DNA of 64,000 nucleotides from Streptococcus sp. 2342 (GCF_013276795.1 NZ_VMLR01000006.1:1-64000); one strand, 5' to 3'. Numbered from the stretch's first letter, positions 49,546 through 57,806 are shown. Numbers and translations are program-made. Notes: generated from the sequence alone by a model not told the origin.

Positions 49546-50718
49546 ATGGCTTTTTTAATGAATAAAAGCCAAAATCAGAAAGTGTCAGAAGCGGTTGTTT
49601 CTGACACTACTGAATTTGGTAAAAACAAATTCGAATTAGAACAATTTATTTTGAGAAATTTGAATAACGCTCTCAATATTAATGATGAATCATCTTATTT
49701 AAATTCATTTGATATTAAGGTTGCAAGCAATGATTCCGGCGTTTTTTACGTCCCAAATCTCCCTGTAAGTTATTCTTTAAGCAAAAAACTATACTTTGAT
49801 ATTTTTGCAATTTGCGCTGGCATACTCTACCCATTCAAGACTCTCTTACCACAGAATAATGCTTTTTTTGTTCCTTATGATACAAAAAATGAAAATCAAG
49901 CACGTGCATTTTTCTTTCCTTGGGTTGATGGGATTCCAACTCGGTTAAAGATTGATAATCTTTCATCTTTTATTAAAAAGAACGTGTCAGAAAATACTCT
50001 CCCAATTATGGCTAACAATATTTGTAATATCCCAATGAAAGCGGTGACAAGTTTGGCGGTGAGTGGAGCATCTGGTACAGGAAAGACTCATTTCTTACGT
50101 TATTTGATTAGTTGTCTAAAATCTTTCACAAATCAAATTATTTGCGTCGACCCTAAAATCGCTGATGTTTACTTACTAAGTAAGGAATTAGGTTTAGAAG
50201 TATTAGCACCAACACATGGTTCAAACTTAAACAGTTTTATTACAGAGGTCAATGAATTGTTGGGTCGAATCATTAATAAGATATATGAACGGCAAAAAAT
50301 ATTATTAACAAATCCAAAAACTCAGTTTGAACGCATTTATATTGTTATTGATGAACTGTTGGCACTTGTTCAGGGGAGCTCTAAGCAGTCTCGTGAATCA
50401 TTTGGGCAATTACTTGGGACGATTGCTCTTCTCGGCCGTCAGACCTCCATCTCACTCATTTTATGTAGCCAACGCTTTGATGCAACTGCATTTGGCGGTA
50501 ATACAGCAGTACGTGAACAAATTAACTGTATCTTTATTTTAGGTGAGATAAATGCGAATACTTGTCAGTTTTTATTGCCCAACATCAATGTTGATAATAT
50601 TGTAGTCCCACCTGGTATTGGTACAGGTATAGTCAAGTTTACAGATAGTGAACATCGAACGCATATTATGCCACTTCTAACCCCCTCTTATAACATCAGG
50701 AAGGAAGAAATCACATGA
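49546..50718 (+). CDS. FtsK/SpoIIIE-type coupling protein (TcpA-like)
   Basis: A 390-aa ATPase with Walker A GASGTGKT at residues 174-181 and Walker B IYIVIDELLAL near residue 265. Sensor-like segments LLGRQTSISLILCSQR and GEINANTCQFLLP follow. Short N-terminal region without clear membrane helices. Proteins of this type link the relaxase-DNA complex to the secretion channel; RCR-Rep-based IMEs often carry one. The next gene overlaps by 4 bp and encodes a membrane protein that could anchor it. An upstream start in the same region is possible. Confidence 0.82.
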   Translation: MAFLMNKSQNQKVSEAVVSDTTEFGKNKFELEQFILRNLNNALNINDESSYLNSFDIKVASNDSGVFYVPNLPVSYSLSKKLYFDIFAICAGILYPFKTLLPQNNAFFVPYDTKNENQARAFFFPWVDGIPTRLKIDNLSSFIKKNVSENTLPIMANNICNIPMKAVTSLAVSGASGTGKTHFLRYLISCLKSFTNQIICVDPKIADVYLLSKELGLEVLAPTHGSNLNSFITEVNELLGRIINKIYERQKILLTNPKTQFERIYIVIDELLALVQGSSKQSRESFGQLLGTIALLGRQTSISLILCSQRFDATAFGGNTAVREQINCIFILGEINANTCQFLLPNINVDNIVVPPGIGTGIVKFTDSEHRTHIMPLLTPSYNIRKEEIT

Positions 50719-51299
50719 CGAAATACTTTAATAAATACAATGTAGTTAATTTTACAATTTTTGTTTCTATTATATTTTTTATTTTAGAGCGTTTGGCTAC
50801 ATTTATCATTTTTCAAATACATATAGAAACATTTTTTTATTTTATTGTTTTTATATCAGTACTACGTTTAATTTCGAGTGTATCATTTATATTATTACTA
50901 TTTATAATTAATATCGATTTTGCATTTAGAAATGCTGAATTTGATTATTTCAGAAATAGCATTAAGTCATATGTTGCGACGTGGCAAATGAGACGATTTT
51001 GTAGGCAGATAAATGTAGAGCCAACTTTGGAAGAATCTTCTCGCTACAGCAATTCAAAACAGGAAATTATCAGAAAAGCAAACCGTTCTCTATTGACATT
51101 AACTGTTGTTTACTATGAACAAAAAGCTGTTGCAACATGGACTTTTCCAGCGAATTGTGAAAGTTATAATATTATGGAAGAATTATTAGCACAGGCTAAA
51201 AGAGAATTAAATCAGTTAGATAGTAGATATTTATTTAATGATTTTATTAGATTAGAAAATAGTAGAACATTCAGCTCAACAGCATTTAGAAAAAAATAA
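50715..51299 (+). CDS. Membrane protein of the IME transfer block (194 aa)
   Basis: Two hydrophobic helices at residues ~12-34 and ~40-72, then a soluble, basic domain (SYVATWQMRRFCRQINVEPT ... KQEIIRKANRSLLTLTVVYY). It overlaps the coupling-protein gene by 4 bp. No family is recognised. A membrane partner for the coupling protein or relaxosome is the most economical guess. The candidate oriT hairpins begin one base after its stop. Confidence 0.65.
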   Translation: MTKYFNKYNVVNFTIFVSIIFFILERLATFIIFQIHIETFFYFIVFISVLRLISSVSFILLLFIINIDFAFRNAEFDYFRNSIKSYVATWQMRRFCRQINVEPTLEESSRYSNSKQEIIRKANRSLLTLTVVYYEQKAVATWTFPANCESYNIMEELLAQAKRELNQLDSRYLFNDFIRLENSRTFSSTAFRKK

Positions 51300-51300
51300 A

Positions 51301-51344
51301 GGTGCGGTGTACTGCTACTGAAGGTAAGCAAGTACACCAGCACC
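51301..51344. other. Cruciform 1 of the candidate oriT region
   Basis: GGTGC-GGTGTACT-GCT pairs with AGC-AAGTACACC-A-GCACC: 16 base pairs with two single-base bulges and a 10-nt loop. It starts 1 nt after a stop codon and lacks a T-run, so a terminator is unlikely. Confidence 0.65.
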
Positions 51345-51385
51345 ATAAATTTAAAACAATTCACGTCTAATGAATAAGATTTTTA

Positions 51386-51478
51386 TGTTGTGATGTGTCA
51401 AGAAAATATGATGTTTGTTTGGATGTGGATGCACGTTTTTCTCCGTCAGTGCATCCACATTCAAACCATATCACAACA
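51386..51478. other. Cruciform 2: candidate origin of transfer/replication
   Basis: The inner stem 51418-51434 pairs with 51449-51465 over 17 bp (one G-T) with loop GTTTTTCTCCGTCA. An outer stem TGTTGTGAT (51386-51394) / ATCACAACA (51470-51478) encloses it. It lies 54 nt upstream of the relaxase start. Rolling-circle Rep proteins nick in hairpin loops next to their own gene, so this is the best oriT/dso candidate. Confidence 0.65.
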
Positions 51479-51531
51479 ACTCAAAATCAACACACACTCT
51501 CTATTTTGTGTCAAAATCAGGAAGGATTTTT

Positions 51532-52860
51532 ATGAAGATTAATCAAAATGATAGAAAAAGAAAATTTTTTGGTCAAATTTCATTTGAATATGAACATAAT
51601 GCAAATTTAAAATTAACTGAAAAAGATTTTCGTGAATCCGTTGTTCAACGTATTAAAGACTATTGTAAAAATGAAGATGATAGGTATCATATTATTTTTC
51701 ATGATAAAGATTTAAAAGATGACGGAAGTTCAAAACCATTGCATGCCCATTTTTATATTGATTTCAAACATGCTCATACTTATTCATCTGTTTATAAAAG
51801 CTTATCAATTTCAAGAGAACAAAATTTAGAGTTTGTTCGTAGTTCGATAAAAGCATGTCGATATTTAACACATAGAAATGAACGTAATATGGAAGAACAC
51901 AAATTCCCCTATGAGGTCAAAGAAGTCATTTCATCAGAAAATACAAACTATATCGATGATATCATGGGAAAAATCAAAAATCATAGCAAAGAAAAATCTG
52001 ACAATGGTCTAGAAATAGACGATTATTGTTTAGAATTAAGCTATCTAATCTCAGAAGAAGGCTTACTTACAACTGAAGCAAAACAACAATTATTTGAGCA
52101 ATTCACTCAACGGATAGCACAAAAAGCGTGGAATTCAAATAAAAGACAATTTGAGGAAAACAGACAAGAATTTATTCATAAGGAGTTTATTCGTATGAGT
52201 AAGGGCGAACGAAATCATACAGGTATTTATATTCAAGCTGAAGGAGGAACAGGAAAATCATATTTAGCACGCTTACTTGCAGAAGAACGTGATAGATTAG
52301 GAGCACATACCCCATCAATAAATAAAAAGCGTTTCGATTTAGGTTCTGGCTACAAAGGAGAAAAAACAATTGTAATCAATGAACTAGATGCAAGTTGTGG
52401 CATGACTTTTCGAGAGTTATTTCAGATACTAGAACCAGATTCAGCTACACAGTTAAGTTCACGGTTTAAAGATGCGTATATCATCAATGATTTAACAATT
52501 ATCACAAATTCAGATAGTTATTGGGATTGGTGTGATTCGTGGTTTGGAAAGAAAAATAAAGAATATCATCAGCTAATGCGAAGAATTAGATTTGTAATTA
52601 AAATGATTCACGATGAAAAGAATAAGGTTATCAAAATTGAATTATGGAATTACACAGCAAAACGTGATTTAAAAGAAAAAGCAAAACAAGCATTTGAAAA
52701 ATTACAGACGTATTCACTAAACAGTGTAGAAAATGAAGAAGAATTTCGAAAAATCGCTTCGGATATATTAGGAAGAATTAAGAAAGTAAAAAATATTGAC
52801 AGCAAAAGAAAAGTTATCACTACAGACTCAACCGACCAAAGCGAGTGCAGTGATAACTAA
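51532..52860 (+). CDS. HUH Rep-type relaxase with SF3 helicase domain
   Basis: A 442-aa two-domain protein. The N-terminal Rep_2-like endonuclease has the HUH metal motif HAHFYIDF (His71, His73) and a likely nicking Tyr111 in CRYLTHRNE. The C-terminal P-loop region has Walker A AEGGTGKS near residue 237, a Walker B-like KTIVINELDA and a sensor-like TIITNSDSYWDW, as in SF3 helicases of small DNA replicons. Streptococcal IMEs use such proteins as relaxases. The ATG at 51532 follows GGAAGG. It may both replicate and mobilise the element. Confidence 0.85.
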   Translation: MKINQNDRKRKFFGQISFEYEHNANLKLTEKDFRESVVQRIKDYCKNEDDRYHIIFHDKDLKDDGSSKPLHAHFYIDFKHAHTYSSVYKSLSISREQNLEFVRSSIKACRYLTHRNERNMEEHKFPYEVKEVISSENTNYIDDIMGKIKNHSKEKSDNGLEIDDYCLELSYLISEEGLLTTEAKQQLFEQFTQRIAQKAWNSNKRQFEENRQEFIHKEFIRMSKGERNHTGIYIQAEGGTGKSYLARLLAEERDRLGAHTPSINKKRFDLGSGYKGEKTIVINELDASCGMTFRELFQILEPDSATQLSSRFKDAYIINDLTIITNSDSYWDWCDSWFGKKNKEYHQLMRRIRFVIKMIHDEKNKVIKIELWNYTAKRDLKEKAKQAFEKLQTYSLNSVENEEEFRKIASDILGRIKKVKNIDSKRKVITTDSTDQSECSDN

Positions 52861-52923
52861 AACTAGTGGAAATAATAAATACTATTTCTGCTTCTATTGT
52901 ATCATAGAATAAGGAAAAATTAT

Positions 52924-53262
52924 ATGACAGATAAAATTTTAATCAAAATAGACAATTTAGAAGTACAGTTGCCTGCCTCTCATATCATAGTAGAAAAAGA
53001 TGAATACCTCAACTTAAAAAACAAGGCTTCTCAGGGGAAGTATATGAGCTTATCCGAGGTTTTAGAGATGGTTTCAGTCTCTCGACCTTGGCTATTGGAA
53101 CATGTTCTTTATCAACCTGCTATTCGCTCAAAAATCGATATTGATAAAAACAAAGATGGGTTTGTGAAATATCCAGACAGTCAGGGTGGACGGTACTATT
53201 TCTTAGCTAGTAAAACGAAACAATTTTTTGAAGAAAACTTTGCAGAAATCTTTAGTTTATGA
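52924..53262 (+). CDS. DUF771-like DNA-binding/excisionase-type protein
   Basis: A 112-aa protein. The segment YMSLSEVLEMVSVSRPWLLEHVL resembles the helix-turn-helix of DUF771 proteins in phages and islands, and the C-terminus GGRYYFLASKTKQFFEENF is aromatic. The ATG at 52924 follows AAGGAAAAA. It lies 51 bp upstream of the integrase, the usual place for an excisionase or recombination directionality factor. Confidence 0.68.
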   Translation: MTDKILIKIDNLEVQLPASHIIVEKDEYLNLKNKASQGKYMSLSEVLEMVSVSRPWLLEHVLYQPAIRSKIDIDKNKDGFVKYPDSQGGRYYFLASKTKQFFEENFAEIFSL

Positions 53263-53313
53263 TACGATAATCAAGATAATATCTTGGTTATCGTCTTTTA
53301 GAAAGAGGTAATC

Positions 53314-54456
53314 ATGTCAGTTTCATTCAGAAAACGAGGAAAAAAGAATTTATGGGATTATAGAATTTTTGATAAAAATAAAAAGGTGGTTGCTTCAAAT
53401 TCAGGCTTTAAGACAAAAAGAGAAGCTGAAATTGAAGCGTTAGCTCTTGAGTTAAAATTGCTTAATGGTGCAATAATTGATAAAAATATTACATTCTATG
53501 CTCTATGGGAAAAGTGGCTAGAATTAACAGTTAAACCAATTGGAAAAGCGGAATCTACTTTCAATAAGCATCTAATACGTGGTAAATTCATTCAAGCATA
53601 TTTCAAAGACAAACCAGCCTTAAAAATTAAAGCAAGCGAATATCAAGAATTTATTAATAAGTACGCTGAAACTAATAGCAGAGACAATGTTAGTAGAATG
53701 AATGCGGAAATTAGAAATGTGATTGTATTTGCGAAAAGAGATAAGCTTAATATCGAAGATTTTACTGAAGGAGTTATACTCTCAGGACGACCTCCACAAA
53801 AGCGAAGAGATGAAAAATATATTCATAGCTTTGAAGACTATCAAAAGTTAGTAACATATTTAGAAAGCAATCTTGATTTAACAACTTCAATCGTTCCACA
53901 TTTACTATTAATTCAACTAAAAACGGGATTACGTGCAGGGGAAGTTGCAGGTCTCACATGGGATTGTGTATTGTGGGAAAGTTCAGAAATAAAAACATAT
54001 CGCAGATATGATACTATAAAAAAACGTTGGACAAAACCCAAAACGGAAGATTCAGTTCGAACAGTTCCAATAGATGAAGATACATTAACAATTTTAAAGA
54101 AAATAAAACAAGAGCAATCTGTATTCATTGAAAATGAGATGATTACGAATAATGAAAATATGATTTTTATTGATTTGAATTATAATGTTGTAACAAATGC
54201 AGGAGTGAACAAGCATTTAAAACAAATTTTAAAGACCTTAAAAATTCATCCTCAAACTATGACAAGTACAGGTCTGAGACACACGTATTGTTCAACAATG
54301 TTAGCAATGGGTGTTGATATTTGGGCAGTTTCAAAATTAATGGGTCATAGAGATATTAAACAAATAACTGAAACTTATGGACATCTTATAAAAGAAAAAG
54401 CAGATATTGAAAATAACAAAGTTCGTGCTGTTTTGACGAGTTTAGTTAAAAAATAG
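53314..54456 (+). CDS. int: Tyrosine-family site-specific integrase
   Basis: A 380-aa recombinase: an N-terminal AP2-like arm-binding domain (MSVSFRKRGKKNLWDYRIF), a core-binding SAM-like domain (residues ~60-165) and the catalytic domain. Arg207 (LKTGLRAGE), Arg322-His323 (TGLRHTY), His345 (LMGHRD) and nucleophile Tyr355 (ETYGHL) are visible. It lies 70 bp from attR and the tRNA-Lys gene, the standard orientation. It should catalyse integration into tRNA-Lys. Confidence 0.95.
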   Translation: MSVSFRKRGKKNLWDYRIFDKNKKVVASNSGFKTKREAEIEALALELKLLNGAIIDKNITFYALWEKWLELTVKPIGKAESTFNKHLIRGKFIQAYFKDKPALKIKASEYQEFINKYAETNSRDNVSRMNAEIRNVIVFAKRDKLNIEDFTEGVILSGRPPQKRRDEKYIHSFEDYQKLVTYLESNLDLTTSIVPHLLLIQLKTGLRAGEVAGLTWDCVLWESSEIKTYRRYDTIKKRWTKPKTEDSVRTVPIDEDTLTILKKIKQEQSVFIENEMITNNENMIFIDLNYNVVTNAGVNKHLKQILKTLKIHPQTMTSTGLRHTYCSTMLAMGVDIWAVSKLMGHRDIKQITETYGHLIKEKADIENNKVRAVLTSLVKK

Positions 54457-54460
54457 AATT

Positions 54461-54482
54461 ATTGACCAAAAGTTGACCAAAT
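54461..54482. other. Right integrase arm-site pair
   Basis: ATTGACCA, 4 nt, TTGACCAAAT: same unit spacing and orientation as 44294-44315 at the left end. Confidence 0.6.
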
Positions 54483-54487
54483 CAAAA

Positions 54488-54513
54488 AGAAACGTTGATT
54501 TAACAACGTTTCT
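54488..54513 (-). terminator. IME-supplied terminator for tRNA-Lys
   Basis: AGAAACGTTG (54488-54497) pairs perfectly with CAACGTTTCT (54504-54513), loop 6 nt. On the minus strand the stem is followed by TTTTT. It therefore ends transcripts leaving tRNA-Lys before they enter int in antisense. Confidence 0.8.
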
Positions 54514-54525
54514 AAACTATATACT

Positions 54526-54537
54526 ATGCCCCCTACA
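54526..54537. other. attR core within the tRNA-Lys 3' end
   Basis: ATGCCCCCTACA, identical to 44189-44200. It covers the discriminator, acceptor 3' strand and first T-stem bases of tRNA-Lys, leaving the tRNA complete. Confidence 0.85.
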
Positions 54538-54599
54538 GGGATCGAACCTGTGACCCACGGATTAAGAGTCCGCTGCTCTGCCAGCTGAGCTAAGGAGGC
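54527..54599 (-). tRNA. tRNA-Lys (CTT)
   Basis: A 73-nt cloverleaf on the minus strand: acceptor GCCTCCT/AGGGGGC, discriminator A, T-arm ACAGG-TTCGATC-CCTGT and anticodon CTT. It reads in the same direction as the upstream 6S-like RNA and rarA. It is the integration target of the IME and is restored by the element's att core. Confidence 0.93.
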
Positions 54600-54601
54600 A
54601 A

Positions 54602-54740
54602 AGAAAAAGCTGTATTGGTGCCGAAACTTCACGGTTTGTATTGAACCCGCGCAATTAAGCAGGTGGGCAACTCGCTCTAACTGAAGCTGTTTCCGTGTGA
54701 GACGGCCTACATGCTGTTAGAAGACTTTTGTTTCCCTAAT
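54602..54740 (-). ncRNA. ssrS: Probable 6S RNA (SsrS)
   Basis: The minus strand between rarA and tRNA-Lys holds a conserved-looking GC-richer block ending in CAGCTTTTTC. It folds as a rod: GTAGGCCG with CGGCACCAATAC closing, CACGG/CCGTG inside, a large internal bulge, and an apical TTGCCC/GGGTTCAA region. 6S RNA often lies beside rarA in low-GC Gram-positives. The ends are estimates, and a different small RNA remains possible. Confidence 0.5.
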
Positions 54741-54862
54741 AATACAAAAAATAGTCGGTCAACACTTAAGTGTGAAGTCGTACACCACAGCGTTTCTATG
54801 TTTATATGATACCACTTTTTCAAAAAAAATCAAGAGGAAAGTGCAATTTTTTGAAAAGGATT

Positions 54863-56134
54863 TCAGATTTTTCGCAAACGGTCGATGGCTTCCTTTCTTT
54901 GAGCCAAAGCCCGTTCATATTTACCAGTGTCTTCTGCTTGGAAATAGTGATGATTACGGATTTTTTCTGGCAGATAGTCTTGTTTAATCCAATTTCCAGG
55001 ATAGTTGTGTGGATAGAGGTAGTCTTGGGCATTCCCCAGTTCCTTGCTTCCACTGTAGTGCCCATCACGCAGGTGTCGCGGAATAGGCAAGTGCCCTGAT
55101 GTTTTGAGGTCAGCAAGTGCCTTATCCATAGCTACATAGGCTGAGTTGGATTTTGGAGAAAGGGCCAAATCAATGACGACATTGGCAATGAGAATGCGGG
55201 CTTCTGGGAACCCAATCTTCTGGGCAGCATCCAGAGCAGTCACGGTATGAATCTGGGCCTCAGGATTGGCTAAGCCGATATCTTCATAGGCGATAACGGT
55301 CAAGCGACGAGCGAGACTTGGCAAATCACCAGCCTCAATCAAGCGGGCAGCATAGTGAAGACTGGCATCAACATCTGAGCCACGGATAGACTTTTGCAGG
55401 GCTGAGAGAACATCGTAGTGGCCATCTCCATCCTTGTCCATGGTAATGTAGCTCCGCTGCAAGCTATTTTCCATGATGTCTAGGGTGATGTGGCGGATGC
55501 CCTCGTCATTCTCAGGGGTAGAGAGAACTGCCAAGTCCAGTGAGTTAAAGGCAGAGCGAAGGTCTCCGTTTGTAGAGGTTGCGATGAAATCCAGCGCATC
55601 CTCATCTAGTTCTACTGGAAAATCAAAACCACGCTCAGGGTTACTTAGAGCTATCTGCAGGGCCTCTTTGACGTCTTGGTTAGACAGAGGTTCCAGTTCA
55701 AAAATTTGAACGCGACTGCGAATGGCAGGAGTGACAGAGAAGAAAGGATTTTCAGTCGTAGCGCCAATCATGATGACCAGTCCACTTTCCAAGAGAGGCA
55801 AGAGGAAGTCTTGCTTGGTTTTATCTAGTCTATGAATTTCGTCAAGGAGTAGTACAAGTCCCCCTGAGAATTTAGCTTCTTCCGCGATTTCTTGAAGTCG
55901 TTTTTTACTATCAACTGTCGCATTGAAAGTTCGAAAGGCATACTTAGTAGTCCCAGCGATGGCTGAGGCAATACTGGTCTTGCCGATTCCTGGAGGTCCA
56001 TATAGAATCATGGAGGACAGGCGGTTGGCTTCCACCATACGGCGGATGATTTTTCCAGGTCCGACCAGATGTTCCTGACCGATGACCTGGTCGATGGTTT
56101 TAGGGCGCATGCGAAGCGCGAGATTGTCTGGCAT
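54863..56134 (-). CDS. rarA: Replication-associated recombination protein RarA (MgsA)
   Basis: A 423-aa AAA+ ATPase with Walker A YGPPGIGKTSIA (near residue 45), Walker B LVLLLDEIHRLDK, sensor 1 MIGATTENPFFSV and a C-terminal tetramerisation domain (GHYSGSKELGNAQDYLYPHN). It acts at stalled replication forks. It is upstream of the 6S-like RNA and tRNA-Lys on the same strand. Confidence 0.94.
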   Translation of the reverse strand: MPDNLALRMRPKTIDQVIGQEHLVGPGKIIRRMVEANRLSSMILYGPPGIGKTSIASAIAGTTKYAFRTFNATVDSKKRLQEIAEEAKFSGGLVLLLDEIHRLDKTKQDFLLPLLESGLVIMIGATTENPFFSVTPAIRSRVQIFELEPLSNQDVKEALQIALSNPERGFDFPVELDEDALDFIATSTNGDLRSAFNSLDLAVLSTPENDEGIRHITLDIMENSLQRSYITMDKDGDGHYDVLSALQKSIRGSDVDASLHYAARLIEAGDLPSLARRLTVIAYEDIGLANPEAQIHTVTALDAAQKIGFPEARILIANVVIDLALSPKSNSAYVAMDKALADLKTSGHLPIPRHLRDGHYSGSKELGNAQDYLYPHNYPGNWIKQDYLPEKIRNHHYFQAEDTGKYERALAQRKEAIDRLRKI

Positions 56135-56248
56135 AGCAGTCCTTTCTAACGTGGATTTTCTGATGTATATGTGGTAAGATGGTAGTATCTATTTTAGCAT
56201 ATTTCCGAGCAATCGGGGCGATTAAGAGTCGCATAGGAAGAGGACAAA

Positions 56249-56719
56249 ATGGCAACATATGGATTTTTAGATGTTTTAGAGGAAGAGTTGGAGAAGAATT
56301 TTCCCTTTGACTTTGAGATTAGTTGGGACAAGCGCAATCACGCGGTTGAAGTGAGTTTTCTATTGGAAGCGCAAAATGCTGCAGGTGTGGAGATGGTGGA
56401 TGAGGATGGAGAGGTTTCATCAGATGACATTCTCTTTGAAGAAGCAGTGCTTTTTTACAATCCTGCCAAATCAACAGTCAATGAGGAAGACTATTTGACT
56501 GTCATTCCTTATCTGCCTAAAAAGGGATTTTCTCGTGAGTTTTTAGCTTATTTTACCCTTTTCCTTAAAGATACTGCCGAGGTTGGACTAGATGCCCTCA
56601 TGGACTTTTTGGAAGACCCAGAAGCAGAAGAATTCGTCATGGAATGGAACCAAGAAGTCTTTGAAGAAGGAAAAGTAGGTTTGGAAGAGGGAGAGTTTTA
56701 TCCTTATCCGAGATACTAG
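56249..56719 (+). CDS. DUF3013-family protein
   Basis: A 156-aa acidic cytoplasmic protein (FPFDFEISWDKRNHAVEVSF; DYLTVIPYLPKKGFSREFLAYF). The pattern fits the streptococcal DUF3013 family; no function is known. Divergent from rarA and 18 nt before the M50-like gene, so probably first in a small operon. Confidence 0.72.
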   Translation: MATYGFLDVLEEELEKNFPFDFEISWDKRNHAVEVSFLLEAQNAAGVEMVDEDGEVSSDDILFEEAVLFYNPAKSTVNEEDYLTVIPYLPKKGFSREFLAYFTLFLKDTAEVGLDALMDFLEDPEAEEFVMEWNQEVFEEGKVGLEEGEFYPYPRY

Positions 56720-56737
56720 GAGTTGGTTGGAGATTTT

Positions 56738-57805
56738 ATGAAGAAAATTGGGATTTATTTGGTTTATGTGCTAGCTGTTGTCTTTATTATGCTGGCTTGT
56801 GCTTGTGGAACAATCGCATTTGCAGAGCTGGGGTATTCCGCAGTTTTAGTCTTTACTTTTGGTTATGCCTTCGCTCTTCTAAGCATGTATTTAATCTTGA
56901 TTCTTCATGAGCTGGGACATGCTTTTTGTGGCTACTTGACAGGCTATCGGCTGGTGGCTTTTGGATTAGGACATTTTATTTTGACCAAAAAGTCAGGTAG
57001 GTTTCATCTTAGTAGAACAGCCATTCTGAAAAATGTTGGTGCTCAATACATTGGTTTAAAAGAGGATGAAAGCGATCAAAGAATCATCTTGATGCTTTCA
57101 GGAGGATTGATAGTTCATCTTTGCTTGATATTATTGGCGATAGTGTTTGGATTTTTAACAAGAAACTGGTATTTTGCAGGGACTTGGATTTTTCTTAATC
57201 TGTCTTTCTTCCTAAATAACATTTTACCAGTCGGCATCACCGATGGCGCAAAAATTTGGGAATTGCTACAACACCCTGAAAATACGAAATACGCCTACCT
57301 GATGTTGAGGCATTCTGCCCAGACCTTGCTAGCTCCTCAAGAATATGATTTAAAAGACTTTATCATGTCTGTTGATGAGGAGGCGAGAGGGAGTTTTGCA
57401 GAAAGTGTTCAGACTCTTCAGGGGTTGGTATTCATATTGGATGATAATATAGAGCTTGCAAAGCAAGAGTTTCAGTCTGTGTTAGAGAAAACAGATAATC
57501 CAATGTCTAAAACTAGTTCTCAATTATACCTTCTTCAAGTTGCTCTGATGGAAGGAGATAATAAGAAAGCGGAAGAATATGCAAGTATTCGAGGGGTCAA
57601 ATCCTTTTTATCTCTAAAAACAGCAGATATGCAGGTCATTCAAGCTTGGTATCAATTTAAGGTAAGGAAAGATGTAGTTCAAACTCACAAGGCTATGAAG
57701 ATTGCTAGACAGAAAATGAATAGCAGTCGGATGTTACGGGATGAGAAAAGCTATTATCAAAACTGGTTAGCCGAGCTGGAAAAGGAATTAACCGAAGGAG
57801 TCTAA
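56738..57805 (+). CDS. M50-family (site-2-protease-like) membrane metalloprotease
   Basis: A 355-aa protein. The zinc motif HELGH (LILHELGHAFCGYLTGY) lies in a membrane helix near residue 57, and a DGAK motif (LPVGITDGAKIWELL) near residue 170 supplies the third ligand position. The C-terminal 180 residues are soluble and helical, TPR-like in character. The ATG at 56738 has GGAG upstream. The substrate is unknown; these enzymes release membrane-bound regulators or peptides. Confidence 0.8.
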   Translation: MKKIGIYLVYVLAVVFIMLACACGTIAFAELGYSAVLVFTFGYAFALLSMYLILILHELGHAFCGYLTGYRLVAFGLGHFILTKKSGRFHLSRTAILKNVGAQYIGLKEDESDQRIILMLSGGLIVHLCLILLAIVFGFLTRNWYFAGTWIFLNLSFFLNNILPVGITDGAKIWELLQHPENTKYAYLMLRHSAQTLLAPQEYDLKDFIMSVDEEARGSFAESVQTLQGLVFILDDNIELAKQEFQSVLEKTDNPMSKTSSQLYLLQVALMEGDNKKAEEYASIRGVKSFLSLKTADMQVIQAWYQFKVRKDVVQTHKAMKIARQKMNSSRMLRDEKSYYQNWLAELEKELTEGV

Positions 57806-57806
57806 T

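Larger units (their letters stand above)
44189..54537. mobile_element. Integrative mobilizable element (IME) in tRNA-Lys(CTT)
   Basis: About 10.3 kb bounded by a 12-bp repeat ATGCCCCCTACA (44189-44200 and 54526-54537), which is the 3' end of tRNA-Lys. It carries a tyrosine integrase at the tRNA side, a DUF771-like gene, an HUH-Rep/SF3-helicase relaxase, an FtsK/TcpA-like coupling protein, an XRE regulator and an LPXTG surface-exclusion protein, and is more AT-rich than its surroundings. No VirB4-like ATPase or mating-channel genes are present, so transfer would need a helper ICE or plasmid. Similar Rep-relaxase IMEs are described in streptococci. Confidence 0.88.

Noticed and set aside
51301-51344. 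Hairpin after the 194-aa membrane protein as an intrinsic terminator
   Set aside because: No T-run follows on either strand and the stem has bulges. Its position by the relaxase favours an origin-type structure.
44189-54537. Element considered as a prophage or phage-inducible island
   Set aside because: No capsid, terminase, portal or lysis genes were seen. Relaxase and FtsK-type coupling genes point to mobilisation instead.
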